DNA of 64,000 nt from Leptobrachium leishanense. Taxonomy: Eukaryota; Chordata; Amphibia; Anura; Megophryidae. How positions within the stretch are numbered: the stretch's first letter is position 1; each line of letters starts with the position of its first letter. Of this stretch, positions 1 through 10,634 are shown one piece after another. The stretch lies in assembly GCA_009667805.1 (NCBI GenBank), contig CM019063.1, forward strand, positions 191,700,661 through 191,764,660, read 5' to 3'. The notes under the pieces were generated by a model. The model was given only the letters and a program-made list of their open reading frames with translations. It did no database searches and was not told the DNA's origin. The position numbers and the translations under genes were made by a program.

Positions 1-794
1 GTTAGCCTAACTTCGAACTACTGTCTCGTATTTGATTTGCTATTGCTACTTTTCGATTTTACTGATTAGTTAATTGGCTGTTGATTGGCAAGCCTCCTTC
101 ACATGGTGCTTTCACGTATCCTCTGTTTTCTCCTTAGTTTGACTTGCTTCTGTGGCCCCGTTGGTCTCACATCGTCTCGGATGCCCGTTGGCTTCCAGCT
201 CTGCATCTACACGTCTCATGGACTTCTGCCTAGTCTGGGCTTTCTCCGCTTCGGTTTCCGTTTCCTTCCACCTTCCTGGTTTTCTCAGTCACGACTCTCC
301 TGCTCGTTCAGCTTACAAGAAAAGAGGGCGTGGCTAAGGACTTACTACTCTCTTGTTGTTTATTGGTTACTGCTGTTGCTATGTAAACTTTCCTTTGCTG
401 CTGATGCTTAGTAAAGAAAAGAGAATGCAAAATATTCGCCTCCTGTCTTTATTAAAATTAAGATTATTCTAACACCAAGGCTGGAATAATCCACAATAAA
501 CGGCAATAAGTATACATATACGTTAAGCATGAAATCGATCAGACTAGGAAATGAATGACGGTAATACGTAACGTGGATATATATTATTGCAGAAGCCACT
601 TGCACATCACAGCAATTCGATGAATTGCATCCCAGAGCTCCTGTGCCACATTCCCCATATGCAGCAAGGAATTCTGGGTAGGATATGCAAATGACATCTG
701 TCTCACTTCTATTCATCCTGGGTCTGTTATTACACAGAACCCTAAAATCAATGCTATGCCACACTGTGGCTTTCTAGCAGAGATAAGGTTTATG
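1..794. other. Unassigned sequence, possible retroelement end
   Basis: No gene is recognisable. The longest frame, 408-764 on the minus strand (118 codons), has no family signature and I do not call it coding. On the minus strand an AATAAA signal (plus tttatt, 448-453) follows a long stretch of unique-looking sequence, so this could be the 3' end of a retroelement read leftwards. That is inference from one short motif. Confidence 0.3.
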
Positions 795-874
795 CAACTG
801 GTCAAAGCCACTCCTAGGACAGCGCTGTTTCAGGTTTGTTGGACCCTCATCAGCTAGGACATGGTGACCAGTTG
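795..874 (-). ncRNA. Hammerhead ribozyme, type I architecture
   Basis: Read on the minus strand, all elements of a self-cleaving hammerhead are present. The core CTGATGA lies at 853-847 and GAAA at 831-828. Helix II (about 4 bp, closed by a G-T pair) joins them. Helix III is short (ACA/TGT with a GCGC loop) and ends in T-C, placing the cleavage site between 818 and 817. Helix I has a perfect 6-bp inner stem (TCCTAG/CTAGGA), an asymmetric internal loop, and a perfect 10-bp outer stem (795-804 with 865-874). An internal loop in stem I able to contact loop II is typical of fast natural hammerheads. The family is known from Penelope-like elements, retrozymes and amphibian repeats. The element carrying it here is not identified. 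Confidence 0.85.
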
Positions 875-1699
875 CAGTGGATGCTTGGGACCTGTAGGGC
901 AAATCAGTATCTACAAGGGTTGTGGTAGAGGACAAAAAGTGAGATATATATACAAAGTATATATAGTGAATAAACAGTTAATAAGGTTCTCAGTTCTTTG
1001 GTTCAAAGTCCCACTCAATAATGCTCGTTAGTTATGTCCTAGGGTACCCGGGTACTAAGTCCACTGGCCAGTGGATGGACGAATATCTTCGACTAGTCAA
1101 CGTTGGGGCCCTGAAATTTGAAGCAATCAATAAGTGCACACTGTTAGCAAAGTCATAGGCCAGAGGCCTCTCACCCAACCGGCAAAACAGCTTGTCCCGG
1201 ACAGATGAACTCTGCCCGAAGTTCCTTCTCTGCCACCTGGAACCCGATGCTGCCGAAATCCACGCTCCCGGACCGGATCTCCTCAGCCAGAAGTCGAATG
1301 CTTCCAGCATTCTGCTCCGTCTGCGGCCTCCTAACACGAGGTCCTTCTTGAACACACTCACCACCGGAACAGCTCAGCGGGATACACTGCAGGTCGATGA
1401 AAACTCTCCCTGATCACTCCAGCAATGGATGCCGCCGAATCTCCGCACTCCAATTTGGCCTGGATCCCGGAAAGTATCTCTCTTGCGACTCTCTTCATGC
1501 ACCACTCTCCTCGTTATGCCCACGCTGCACACGATGTTCCACACTTCCTGGCACCAGTCCACTTGCTACCTTCCTCCCTACCAAGGGTTTCTGGGGATGT
1601 AGTCCATAAGTTCATAAATCCATTATAGTACATTACGCTCTGGCTCCCTCTAGAGGCAATATGGTTTCAGTTCTCAGAGCCAAGTTAAACACAGTGCTA
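875..1699. other. Unassigned sequence downstream of LINE relic
   Basis: No recognisable gene or repeat. Short frames on both strands (1032-1364 minus, 1192-1413 plus) overlap each other and carry no motif. On the minus strand this stretch lies 5' of the hammerhead, so it could be the body of the ribozyme-bearing repeat, but nothing in it proves this. An AT-rich run (about 945-985) contains repeated TATATA. Confidence 0.3.
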
Positions 1700-1899
1700 C
1701 AGTTGCTATAGAACCCCAGGGGATACAAAGCGTTCCTGAGGACCGGGGCCTTGTCACGCAAAAAGTGTGTATCTTGGAGAAGAGCCACTGAGATTTAGGC
1801 CTTGGCAAAGTCGCATAGGGCAATATGTCGCTTAGCAGGTATATTTAGCCCTCCAACATTTATAGAGCGAATGAGCAGTGGTCGGTGTTGGTAGGCCAT
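1700..1899 (-). pseudogene. LINE ORF2 N-terminus (endonuclease), fragment
   Basis: The ATG at 1899-1897 (minus) is followed by a peptide typical of the start of L1 ORF2: INVGGLNIPAKR, then LLQDTHF, the usual beta-strand and metal-binding stretch at the N-terminus of the APE-like endonuclease. One in-frame stop separates the two motifs. After about 60 codons the similarity fades, and no catalytic core or reverse transcriptase follows. In intact L1 elements this protein nicks target DNA and reverse transcribes the element RNA. Here only a fragment remains. Confidence 0.65.
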
Positions 1900-2674
1900 G
1901 ACGTCAACCCCTTAGGGAAGTGCCATGTGTGAGGGGATAGGGGGAAGAGGGAGGGCAAGGAGACATGGGGGGGATACTAGGTAAAACAACCAGCACTTCG
2001 GAAAAACAAAGCACAACGAGTGTGTGCCCAAAGTGGGGTGTAAATCCAGAGCGACGCTCAGAGCGAAGCAAAGTGAATCCCCACCTAAGCAACTCCCACC
2101 GGAGTGGGCTAAAACCCAAGGGGGACATATCCCGAAACTACGGGTTGCAAATAGAAGTAGTAATACAGAAGAAAGAAATCACGTAAACTAGAGTCCCCAG
2201 CCGAACCTCGCCCTCGACCGGGCAGCCACAGTTATTAGGCCCGGTCAGGAACCACGGGTAACTGTGCTGCAGAACCATTGCACCAGCGAAACATACCCCC
2301 GGTGGGCAGGCCATGTCCAGGCGGTAAATTGGGACCCCAGAGTTTACCACGTGAGGGTACTGCATTGATAACTGCAAGTGGGAACCATGAGGAGTTCAGC
2401 CCACCCTGTGCTAGGGTCCAACGCCAATAAGTCACTCGGCTAGAACAAGTGGGGGCACGCAAGGATAATAAAATCCAAGAAGCAGTGGCGATCTAAAGGA
2501 ACATCCGGCGTAAAACCCGTGCTCTGTGCCGCTGATACTGCACGAACAAGGGTGGGAAGCGACCTGAGCCAATCGCACAGCCTTGTCTCTGTAGTGGGCC
2601 CATGCCTACAGTAACGTTAAGCCTCCTGCGATCCAGACTGTGCAGAACATTTCTTCAGGGGTTGCTCCGCGGGG
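1900..2674. other. LINE inter-ORF spacer
   Basis: This stretch separates LINE ORF1 from the ORF2 start on the minus strand. It is long for an L1 spacer. Several short frames cross it on both strands (such as 2138-2377 minus) but none shows a motif. It may hold degraded LINE sequence or an unrecognised small insertion. Confidence 0.4.
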
Positions 2675-3551
2675 CAATCAGCGCTGTTGAGGAGCACGTT
2701 GGGGTCGCGACGGGGCGGTGGTATAGAACTGTATCGGGTCGGGCAAGTCCAGAACCGTATCGGGTGGTAAATTCGACAAAGTCAAGAACTCAGGTAGTTC
2801 ATCACCACAATGCACCGTGACTGGACCCTGAGGAGTGCGGATCTGTAATCCTGCAGGATATAACCAGTGGTATTGTAATCCAGCCTGTTGCAAAGCCGTC
2901 GTCAGAGGTCGGAGCATCCTCCTGGTGTGCAGGGAAACCTCCTGAAAGAGTTCCACCTTCACCCCCTCAAAACGTATAGTCGACTTGTTCTGCACCCCAG
3001 CCATGATAGCCTCCTTGACGCCAAAGAGTAGAATGCAGCAGATGACATCACGGAGAGGGCCTGCCAGGGGGACCCCGGGGTCTTAGGGCACGATGCCAGC
3101 GCTCCATTTCCACCACAGCGTCTGGTACCTTATGCAGCAGAAAATCGAATAAGTTGGTAAGGATGCGGTGCAGATCTTCCGAGTCACGCTCGGTTTCTGG
3201 GAGGCCCCGTACCGTAATGTTATTGCGCGGACCCCTGTTTTCTAAATCCTAAACTTGTCTTGTGAGAGTTTGAAGCAAGGTATGATGCAGGGATAGGTGT
3301 GTGGAACGGTCCTGGAGAGCGTCCTCCTGTGCCTGATGCCCCTCCTCCACTGTTACAATGCGCTGTATGAGGCCTAGAACATCCTGTCTCACCTGCCGTA
3401 TCTCCCCTGAAAAGGAGAGGCATAGACCCCTTGTGGCCGCGGTGAGGTCATCTCTTGTGGACAATGCGTGGAGCAGCTGCTGGAGGTCTGGCGGAGGGTC
3501 CCATCTGCTGCCGGAGGAGGCCGGAGAGTGTGGCGTAGTTGTGGCCGCCAT
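2675..3551 (-). pseudogene. L1-like ORF1 (RNA-binding protein), broken
   Basis: L1 ORF1 proteins form trimers through a coiled coil and coat the element RNA in the cytoplasm. The ATG at 3551-3549 (minus) sits in a good initiation context. The frame reads a Pro/Ser-rich start, then a heptad-like coiled coil (around 3440-3250), then the RRM-type segment beginning DLENRGPRNNI and RGLPET, which is diagnostic. A frameshift near 3070 moves the C-terminal domain to another frame (3004-2678: VELFQEVSLHTRR and YHWLYPAGLQI). A stop also interrupts the end of the coiled coil at 3249. Family assignment is strong; finer clade (L1 versus Tx1-like) is not settled. Confidence 0.75.
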
Positions 3552-3722
3552 CTTGGGTTCCTCGGGTGCAGCCGGCGCTCCTGGTTGTGGCAGGAAATAG
3601 CCGCGGATGCTGCTGAGAGGTGGGCTAATTCGCTCCTCTGGGGTGCCAGGAGCTTGGGTGAGTTGTTTGCTCTTACCTATGGCTGCTGCAAATGAATTTG
3701 GGCTGATGAACGGCGAGGTTCC

Positions 3723-3730
3723 CTGGGGAG
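3723..3730. repeat. hAT-1 target-site duplication, left
   Basis: The 8-bp CTGGGGAG directly precedes the TAGGGATGAGC terminus of hAT-1 and is repeated exactly at 17086-17093 after the other end. Eight base pairs is the standard hAT duplication length. Confidence 0.95.
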
Positions 3731-3920
3731 TAGGGATGAGCTGTTCGGTTCGGAGTTCGCATCGTACATAGCCTGTTCGCGAACTACGAACATTTTCGCT
3801 TGTTCGCCGCGTGTTCGCCCACAATGGACCACAATGCACTTTTCCACTGGCCTGAAGCTTGTAATTGGCTACAGCCTTGCACCTGACCACAGGCCAGGTG
3901 CAAGACAGGTTCAAAACTAT

Positions 3921-4004
3921 GCCAATCACGGCTCAGAGTCCTGATTGGGCAAGTTTTGCCCAATCATGGGCTCAAAGAGCTAAGTCCCGCAGCACACTAT
4001 ATAA
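3921..4004 (+). promoter_or_regulatory. Candidate hAT-1 promoter (CCAAT palindrome plus TATA)
   Basis: A TATATAA box lies at 3998-4004. Upstream, gattgggcaa and ttgcccaatc form a perfect 10-bp inverted repeat (3943-3965), placing two CCAAT motifs head to head, with a third CCAAT at 3922. The same arrangement is kept in hAT-2 (TATA 29307-29313), which supports function. The implied transcript would run through the 73-bp array before reaching the transposase start at 6768. Confidence 0.6.
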
Positions 4005-4089
4005 GGTTTCACACAGCGCCTCAGCATGCGTTTGAGAGGAGATTTGAGAGGAGATTGTTGTTGTGCTAGTGTGTGTTCTCACTGCCAGT

Positions 4090-6355
4090 CTGCCACCAGC
4101 TACTGGGGGGGTCTCATTTCTACAAAATATCTGGGACTTGTTCTAATCTGTGTGTTCTCACTGACACCCAGTATTTTGGGGGTCAGTAATTTCTACAAAA
4201 TATTTGTGAATTGAGGTGATCTGTGTCTTGTCACTGCAATGCAGTATTTTGGGGGTCAGTAATTTCTACAAAATATTTGTGAATTGAGGTGATCTGTATC
4301 TTGTCACTGCCACGCAGTATTTTGGGGGTCAGTAATTTCTACAAAATATTTGTGAATTCGGGTGATCTGTGTCTTGTCACTGCCACGCAGTATTTTGGGG
4401 GTCAGTAATTTCTACAAAATATTTGTGAATTGAGGTGATCTGTATCTTGTCACTGCCACGCAGTATTTTGGGGGTCAGTAATTTCTACAAAAAATTTGTG
4501 AATTGAGGTGATCTGTGTCTTGTCACTGCCAGTGCCACCCAGTATTTTGGGGGTCAGTAATTTCCACAAAATATTTGTGAATTGAGGTGATCTGTGTCTT
4601 GTCACTGCCACGCAGTATTTTGGGGGTCAGTAATTTCTACAAAATATTTGTGAATTGAGGTGATCTGTATCTTGTCACTGCCACGCAGTATTTTGGGGGT
4701 CAGTAATTTCTACAAAATATTTGGGAATTGAGGTGATCTGTGTATTGTCACTGCCACGTAGTATTTTGGGGGTCAGTAATTTCTACAAAATATTTGTGAA
4801 TTGAAGTGATCTGTGCCTTGTCACTGCCACCCAGTATTTTGGGGGTCAGTAATTTCCACAAAATATTTGTGAATTGAGGTGATCTGTGTCTTGTCACTGC
4901 CATGCAGTATTTTGGGGGTCAGTAATTTCTACAAAATATTTGTGAATTGAGGTGATCTGTATCTTGTCACTGCCACGCAGTATTTTGGGGGTCAGTAATT
5001 TCTACAAAAAATTTGTGAATTGAGGTGATCTGTGTCTTGTCACTGCCAGTGCCACCCAGTATTTTGGGGGTCAGTAATTTCCACAAAATATTTGTGAATT
5101 GAGGTGATCTGTGTCTTGTCACTGCCACGCAGTATTTTGGGGGTCAGTAATTTCCACAAAATATTTGTGAATTGAGGTGATCTGTGTCTTGTCATTGCCA
5201 TGCAGTATTTTGGGGGTCAGCAATTTCCACAAAATATTTGTGAATTGAGGTGATCTGTGTCTTGTCACTGCCACACAGTATTTTGGGGGTCAGTAATTTC
5301 TACAAAATATTTGGGAATTGAGGCGATCTGTGTCTTGTCACTGCCACGCAGTATTTTGGGGGTCAGTAATTGCTACAAAATATTTGGGAATTGAGGTGAT
5401 CTGTGTCTTGTCACTGCCACGCAGTATTTTGGGGGTCAGTAATTTCTACAAAATATTTGGGAATTGAGGTGATCTGTATCTTGTCACTGCCACGCAGTAT
5501 TTTGGGGTCAGTAATTCTACAAAATATTTGTGAATTGAGGTGATCTGTGTCTTGTCACTGCCACGCAGTATTTTGGGGGTCAGTAATTTCTACAAAATAT
5601 TTGGGAACTGAGGCGATCTGTGTCTTGTCACTGCCACGCAGTATTTTGGGGGTCAGTAATTGCTACAAAATATTTGGGAATTGAGGTGATCTGTGTCTTG
5701 TCACTGCCACGCAGTATTTTGGGGGTCAGTAATTTCTACAAAATATTTGTGAATTGAGGTGATCTGTATCTTGTCACTGCCACGCAGTATTTTGGGGGTC
5801 AGTAATTTCTACAAAATATTTGGGAATTGAGGCGATCTGTGTCTTGTCACTGCCACACAGTATTTTGGGGGTCAGCAATTGCTACATAATATTTGGGAAT
5901 TGAGGTGATATGTCTTGTCACTGCCATGCAGTATTTTGGGGGTCAGTAATTTCTACAAAATATTTGTGAATTGAGGTGATCTGTGTCTTGTCACTGCCAT
6001 GCAGTATTTTGGGGGTCAGTAATTTCTACAAAATATTTGTGAATTGAGGTGATCTGTATCTTGTCACTGCCACCCAGTATTTTGGGGGTCAGTAATTTCT
6101 ACAAAATATTTGTGAATTGAGGTGATCTGTGTCTTGTCACTGCCAGTGCCACCCAGTATTTTGGGGGTCAGTAATTTCCACAAAATATTTGTGAATTGAG
6201 GTGATCTGTGTCTTGTCACTGCCACGCAGTATTTTGGGGGTCAGTAATTTCCCCAAAATATTTGTGAATTGAGCTGATCTGTGTCTTGTCACTGCCACGC
6301 AGTATTTTGGGGGTCAGTAATTTCTACAAAATATTTGGGAATTGTTCTAATCTGT
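4090..6355 (+). repeat. 73-bp tandem repeat array, about 30 copies
   Basis: Units of 73 bp (some 79) each hold a tattttgggggtcagtaa block, an aaaatatttgtgaattg block and a ctgtgtcttgtcactgcca block. Copies differ by few bases, implying recent expansion. The array sits between the TATA box and the transposase ATG. It is flanked on the right by degenerate relatives built on catcagggggtctcactg (6356-6700). hAT-2 has a shorter, diverged version with 72-81-bp units (29440-30300). Confidence 0.93.
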
Positions 6356-6767
6356 GTCTTGTCACTACCACCCATCAGGGGGTCTCACTGATTTATAGTA
6401 GGTTTCTGAGACTTGTAATCTGTGTCTTCTCACTGTCAGCTATCAGGGGGTCCCACATACTTCTAGCAGATTTCTGCGAATTGTAATCTGTGTCTTGTCA
6501 CTGTTGCCAGCTATCAGGGGGACTTATCAGGGGTCTCGCTGATTGTAGGAGGTTTCTGAGACTTGTAATCTGTGTCTTGTCACTGCCACCCATCAGGGGG
6601 TCTCACTGATTTATAGGAGGTTTCTGGGAATTGTAATCTGTGTCTTGTCACTGACTGCCAGCTATCAGGGTGTCTCACTGAGTTATACCAGAGTTCTGGA
6701 AATCTTTAATCTTTATACCAGAGTTGAATCAGAGTTCTGTATATATTTAATCTATATATCACTCGCC

Positions 6768-9700
6768 ATGTCAGAAAGACCAAAAAGGACAGGCAGGCGC
6801 TCCCAGACACAGATAAGAGGGCAAGCAGCCCCTGTGTCGGGAAGCTGTGCCTCTGGTCGTGGTGGACGTGGAGCATCCTCTGCAGGGGCACGCTTGTCCT
6901 TTCTAACTGGTGCTGGCAGTCTTAAGCAGCAGCAACATACAGAGGATTTGGTGAATTGGCTAACCAGGCCATCCTCATCCTCCGAGTCCTCTGCCAGCCA
7001 GGCTTGTAGTGCTTTACAGTCCACCTCAGCTGCCAAAGCATCTAATGCAGCCTCCATGTCCACAGCTACTCCTGCCGTAGCCTCACTTTCACACACGGAG
7101 GAGTCAGCTGAATTGTTTGACTACAATGACAGTGACCTGCTGCTTGAGGATGCGCAGCAAGTACAGTGCTCTGATTCAATCTCTGAGGTTGAGGAAGGGA
7201 GTATAATCAACCTAGAGGAAGGGGATGCCAGTGATGACACACAAATAACTGGCACTCATGTTGCCCCAGCAGCTGCAGCATACTGCCAAGTTGGCTCCAG
7301 TGACGAGGAGATAGGGGGTGATGACAATGATGATGAGGTCACTGACTCCACTTGGGTGCCTGATCAAACAGAGTAGTCAAGTGAGGAGGAGGAGGCACAA
7401 CAAACACGAGGCACAACATCCTCTATGACCAACCGTAGCACTAGCCAGTTCAAGGCATCAGATGTCAGAGCTGCTCAGGTGCAGAGTGCTGTTGTCTCAA
7501 AGCACACATCCAGGAACTCTGCTGTCTGGGAGTTCTTTAAGAAATGTGCAGCAGACCCCACCGTTGCTATTTGTAATCTATGTCAGATGAGGCTCAAGCG
7601 TGGGAAAGACACCGGACGCTTGGGTACCACGTGCTTGAGGTGACATGACCACCTGCCACGCATCCCGTTGGCGCAAAACTTTGTGTAGGTCCTCCTCCTC
7701 CTCATCTGTCTCTACCCCCACTGTATGTCCTGCCATGTCATTGCCTGCTACAACCTCCACTGACAGGGATGATGCTACAGTAATGGATGTACCAGGTCCT
7801 TCCTCACAATGTGACAGCATCCATCAGCTGAAGATTTACGCAGTCAGATTACGTTGCCCCAGCTGCTGCAGCATAAGAAAAATATAGTCCCAACCATCCC
7901 AAGCACAGTGTCTAAATGCCAGATTAGCAAAATTACTCGCATTGCAGCTGCTGCCTTTCCAGCTGGTGGACTCTGCTCCCTTCCGTGAATTTGCTGAATG
8001 TGCTGTATCACAGTGGCAAAAGGTTCCAAGCCATTACTTTTCACGGAAGGCCATTCCAGCACGTGGAAGACAATGTTATCGAGTCATTGGGAAAGGCAGC
8101 CAGCAGCAAGGTGCATGTGACTTTAGACACGTGGTCCAGCAAGCATGGACAGGGTCATTACATTTCCTTCACGGCACACTGGGTAACTCTGATTGCAGCT
8201 GGGAGGGATCCAAGACGGGGCTCTGTGCTGGAGCTTGTTCATCCACCACGCCTCCAGAAAGCTGCTTGTATGAGGTCTGTCTGCTCCACCACCATCTCTC
8301 CCTCTTCCTCCTCCTCCTCCTTCTGTGTCTCTGACGAAGTGGCAGTTAAACCGATGCCTGACAGGGGCTACGCAATGGCTCAAGCAGAAAGATGTCATAC
8401 TGTGCTTGAGCCGGTTTGTTTAGGGGACAGGAGCCACACCGGGCCAGAAATTCTGTCAGCTCTGCAGGGGCAGGTGCAGAGATGGTTAACACCACGCCAG
8501 CTTCAGCTGGGAATGGTCGTATGTGATAATGGCAGCAACCTTCTCTCCGCCCAACGCCAGGGTAAGTTGACGCATGTACCATGCCTAGCACACGTCATAA
8601 ATCTGGTGGTACAGGTGTTTCCTAACCAGGTACCCAGGGCTGGCAGAGCTTCTCAGCCAGGCCAGAAAAGTCTACAGCCACTTCAGACGATCATTCCCAG
8701 CAAGCGTTCGCCTGGCAGAAATTCAAAGAGAATTCCACCTTCGCACAAACCGTCTGATCTGTGACATGCCCACCAGGTGGAACTCAACATTAGCAATGCT
8801 GCAGCGTCTGCACAAGCAGCAGAGGGCTATCAACGAGTACCTGTGTGAGTATGGCACAAGGACAGGTTCAGGTCAACTTGGTTCCCCCCCCCGCAGTGGC
8901 TGATGATCAAGGATGCATGCACTGTGACTCACCATTTGAGAAGGCAACGAGGATGGTGAGCAGGGACAGTGCATGCATCAGTGACACAATTCCTTTAGTG
9001 TTCCTGCTGGAGCAGACTCTGCAGGGAATTATAGATGTGGCTCTAGAGGCAGAGCAGCGGGAGGAAGAGGAGGCCTTCCCTAGCTCTGAAGGCCCCAGTC
9101 TTTCCGCAGACAGCATTCCAGCGTGTCCTCCTTAGATCAGACAGCAGGAGGATGAGAAGGATGAGGAGGAGGAATATTTGAGTAGTGGGGGCATTGAAGG
9201 TGGGGATTCCTCAAGGGAGGGTTTTGTGTGCCCAGAAACACAAGGACTAGTACGTGGCTGGAGGAGGAAGTGCACAATGGGGTCATCCTCCTCATTGAGC
9301 AGGAAGACTCGGAAGCTAATGCCACCTCCAACCTATGCTGCATGGGCTCCCTTATTATGAAAAGACTGCTAAAGGACCCCAGGATTCGTGCTATCAAGGA
9401 GAGGGATCATTACTGGTTGGCAACCCTTCTTGATCCACGATACAAGGGTAAAGTTGCAGAGCTCATCCTGCCCGCACAGAGGGAGCACAGGATGAAAAAA
9501 CTTGAAGACGCTCTAAAGCGACACTTGTGTAACACCTTTCCAGGCACTGGTAGGTTACCAAGTGATGACACAGGTGCTTCTGAGGTTACGGATGATCAGA
9601 GGAATAGTGGTGAAGGCCGGGGCCACTTGACTGATGCCTTTTTAATTTTTTTAGTCCACATTGCCCAGGGACGTCAAATGTAGGCACCCATTGCCAGCGT

Positions 9701-9949
9701 CTTCACAATATGGTGCAGGACTACCTAGGGGCAAGGGCAGACCTGGATACCTTTCCAGCAGATGATCCACTGGCTTACTGGGTGTTGAGATTGGATCACT
9801 GGCCAGAACTTAGCCAATATGCTATGCAGCTACTAGGTTGCCCTTCATCTAGCGTGCTATCTGAAAGGACGTTCAGTGCCGCTGGAGGTTTTGTCACAGA
9901 CAAAAGAGTGCGTCTGTCCACCGACTCTGTAGACCAAGGATATACGTGA
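6768..9949 (+). pseudogene. hAT transposase (BED finger, ZBED-like), broken
   Basis: hAT transposases excise and reinsert DNA with an RNase H-like core. The ATG at 6768 opens MSERPKRTGRRS, matching hAT-2. An acidic Ser-rich N-terminus follows, ended by a nonsense TAG at 7374 where hAT-2 keeps an open codon. The BED finger (CNLCQMRLKRG, around 7570) is cut by a small deletion at 7640. Further on are HVTLDTWSSKHG (8120), VVCDNGSN (8520), WLATLLDPRYKGK (9415) and the C-terminal dimerisation segment VLSERTFSAAGGF (9860). Multiple frameshifts separate these blocks. The last codons lie beyond the Penelope insertion, at about 15696-15770. Not functional. Confidence 0.9.
9923..9935. repeat. Penelope target-site duplication, left
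   Basis: gactctgtagacc here is repeated at 15683-15695. hAT-2 shows the uninterrupted site at about 43285-43300 with one copy, confirming the insertion point. Confidence 0.8.
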
Positions 9950-10084
9950 AAAGTTGTGCCCGAATGCAAACCCAAGGTGGATAATAGGAGTGGGGGTCTC
10001 TTGCTCCACAGCCCCAGCAGTCACAAGTGAATAAAGAAACTCCAGAGTCCACGATAAATTTCAATGGATTTAATCCAACAACAG

Positions 10085-10118
10085 GAAAAAAGGCAACGTT
10101 TCGACCATAACTGGTCTT
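10085..10118 (-). ncRNA. Hammerhead-like relic in Penelope left arm
   Basis: On the minus strand the sequence holds TTGACAA, a gacc/ggtc helix II and GAAACGTT, flanked by a 4-bp aggc/gcct helix I. This matches the hammerhead layout found in Penelope elements, but C3 is U and G8 is A, and both are catalytic. The right arm has the same sequence at 15578-15612. Probably inactive. Confidence 0.35.
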
Positions 10119-10634
10119 TGTCAAGCCTAAAACACAATGACAGAACAGGGAATAAATAGCACCACAGACTGGTTAAGCAATCAAACAATCATTGCAACCA
10201 GTCCGTGTGTGCCAACCCAACAATTAAAAACAATAGTCTACAATTGGATACATCAATTAACATATTAACTTATGTAATTATATATACAATGCTTATTAAC
10301 ATACAATAATTGGCGATGAATTGTAGAACAATGCCTATGAGAGAAAGAAGTGACTTAGTAATTATAAATGTGAAAGAAGAGGATTACCCCTCTACTACAA
10401 AGGGTCTAAGTTGACCCCATAGTGAAGATTTTCTACCCTGCGAGCCAAAGAGCATGATGTATTCGATCTAGGAATCTGACTCATAATAGAGGACTAGTCC
10501 ATCCACAAACCCATAAGTTACCTATCCCATAAACACTATTATCTGACACAGATAGGTAAGGGATACGGACTGTTCATCTAGGGAAGGGAGAAGAACCAAT
10601 CTATACGTCATAGAGAGGTACTACCGTAGCGTAT

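Larger units (their letters stand above)
1700..3730 (-). mobile_element. L1-like LINE, 3'-truncated, part nearest its 3' side
   Basis: The minus strand carries, in order, an L1-type ORF1 (3551 to about 2675), a roughly 780-bp spacer, and the first codons of an L1-type ORF2 endonuclease (1899 downwards). Recognisable homology stops near 1700, so the rest of ORF2 is missing. This is unusual, because LINE copies are normally truncated at the 5' end. The upstream part of the element continues beyond the hAT-1 insertion at 17094. Frameshifts and a stop show it is an old, dead copy. Confidence 0.75.

Noticed and set aside
3249..3929. 226-codon minus-strand ORF
   Set aside because: Its first third lies in hAT-1 terminal sequence and only the rest is LINE ORF1. 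The frame joins two elements by chance; the real ORF1 start is 3551.
4090..6355. CRISPR-like regular repeats
   Set aside because: Units are contiguous 73-bp tandem copies without unique spacers, in a eukaryotic transposon.
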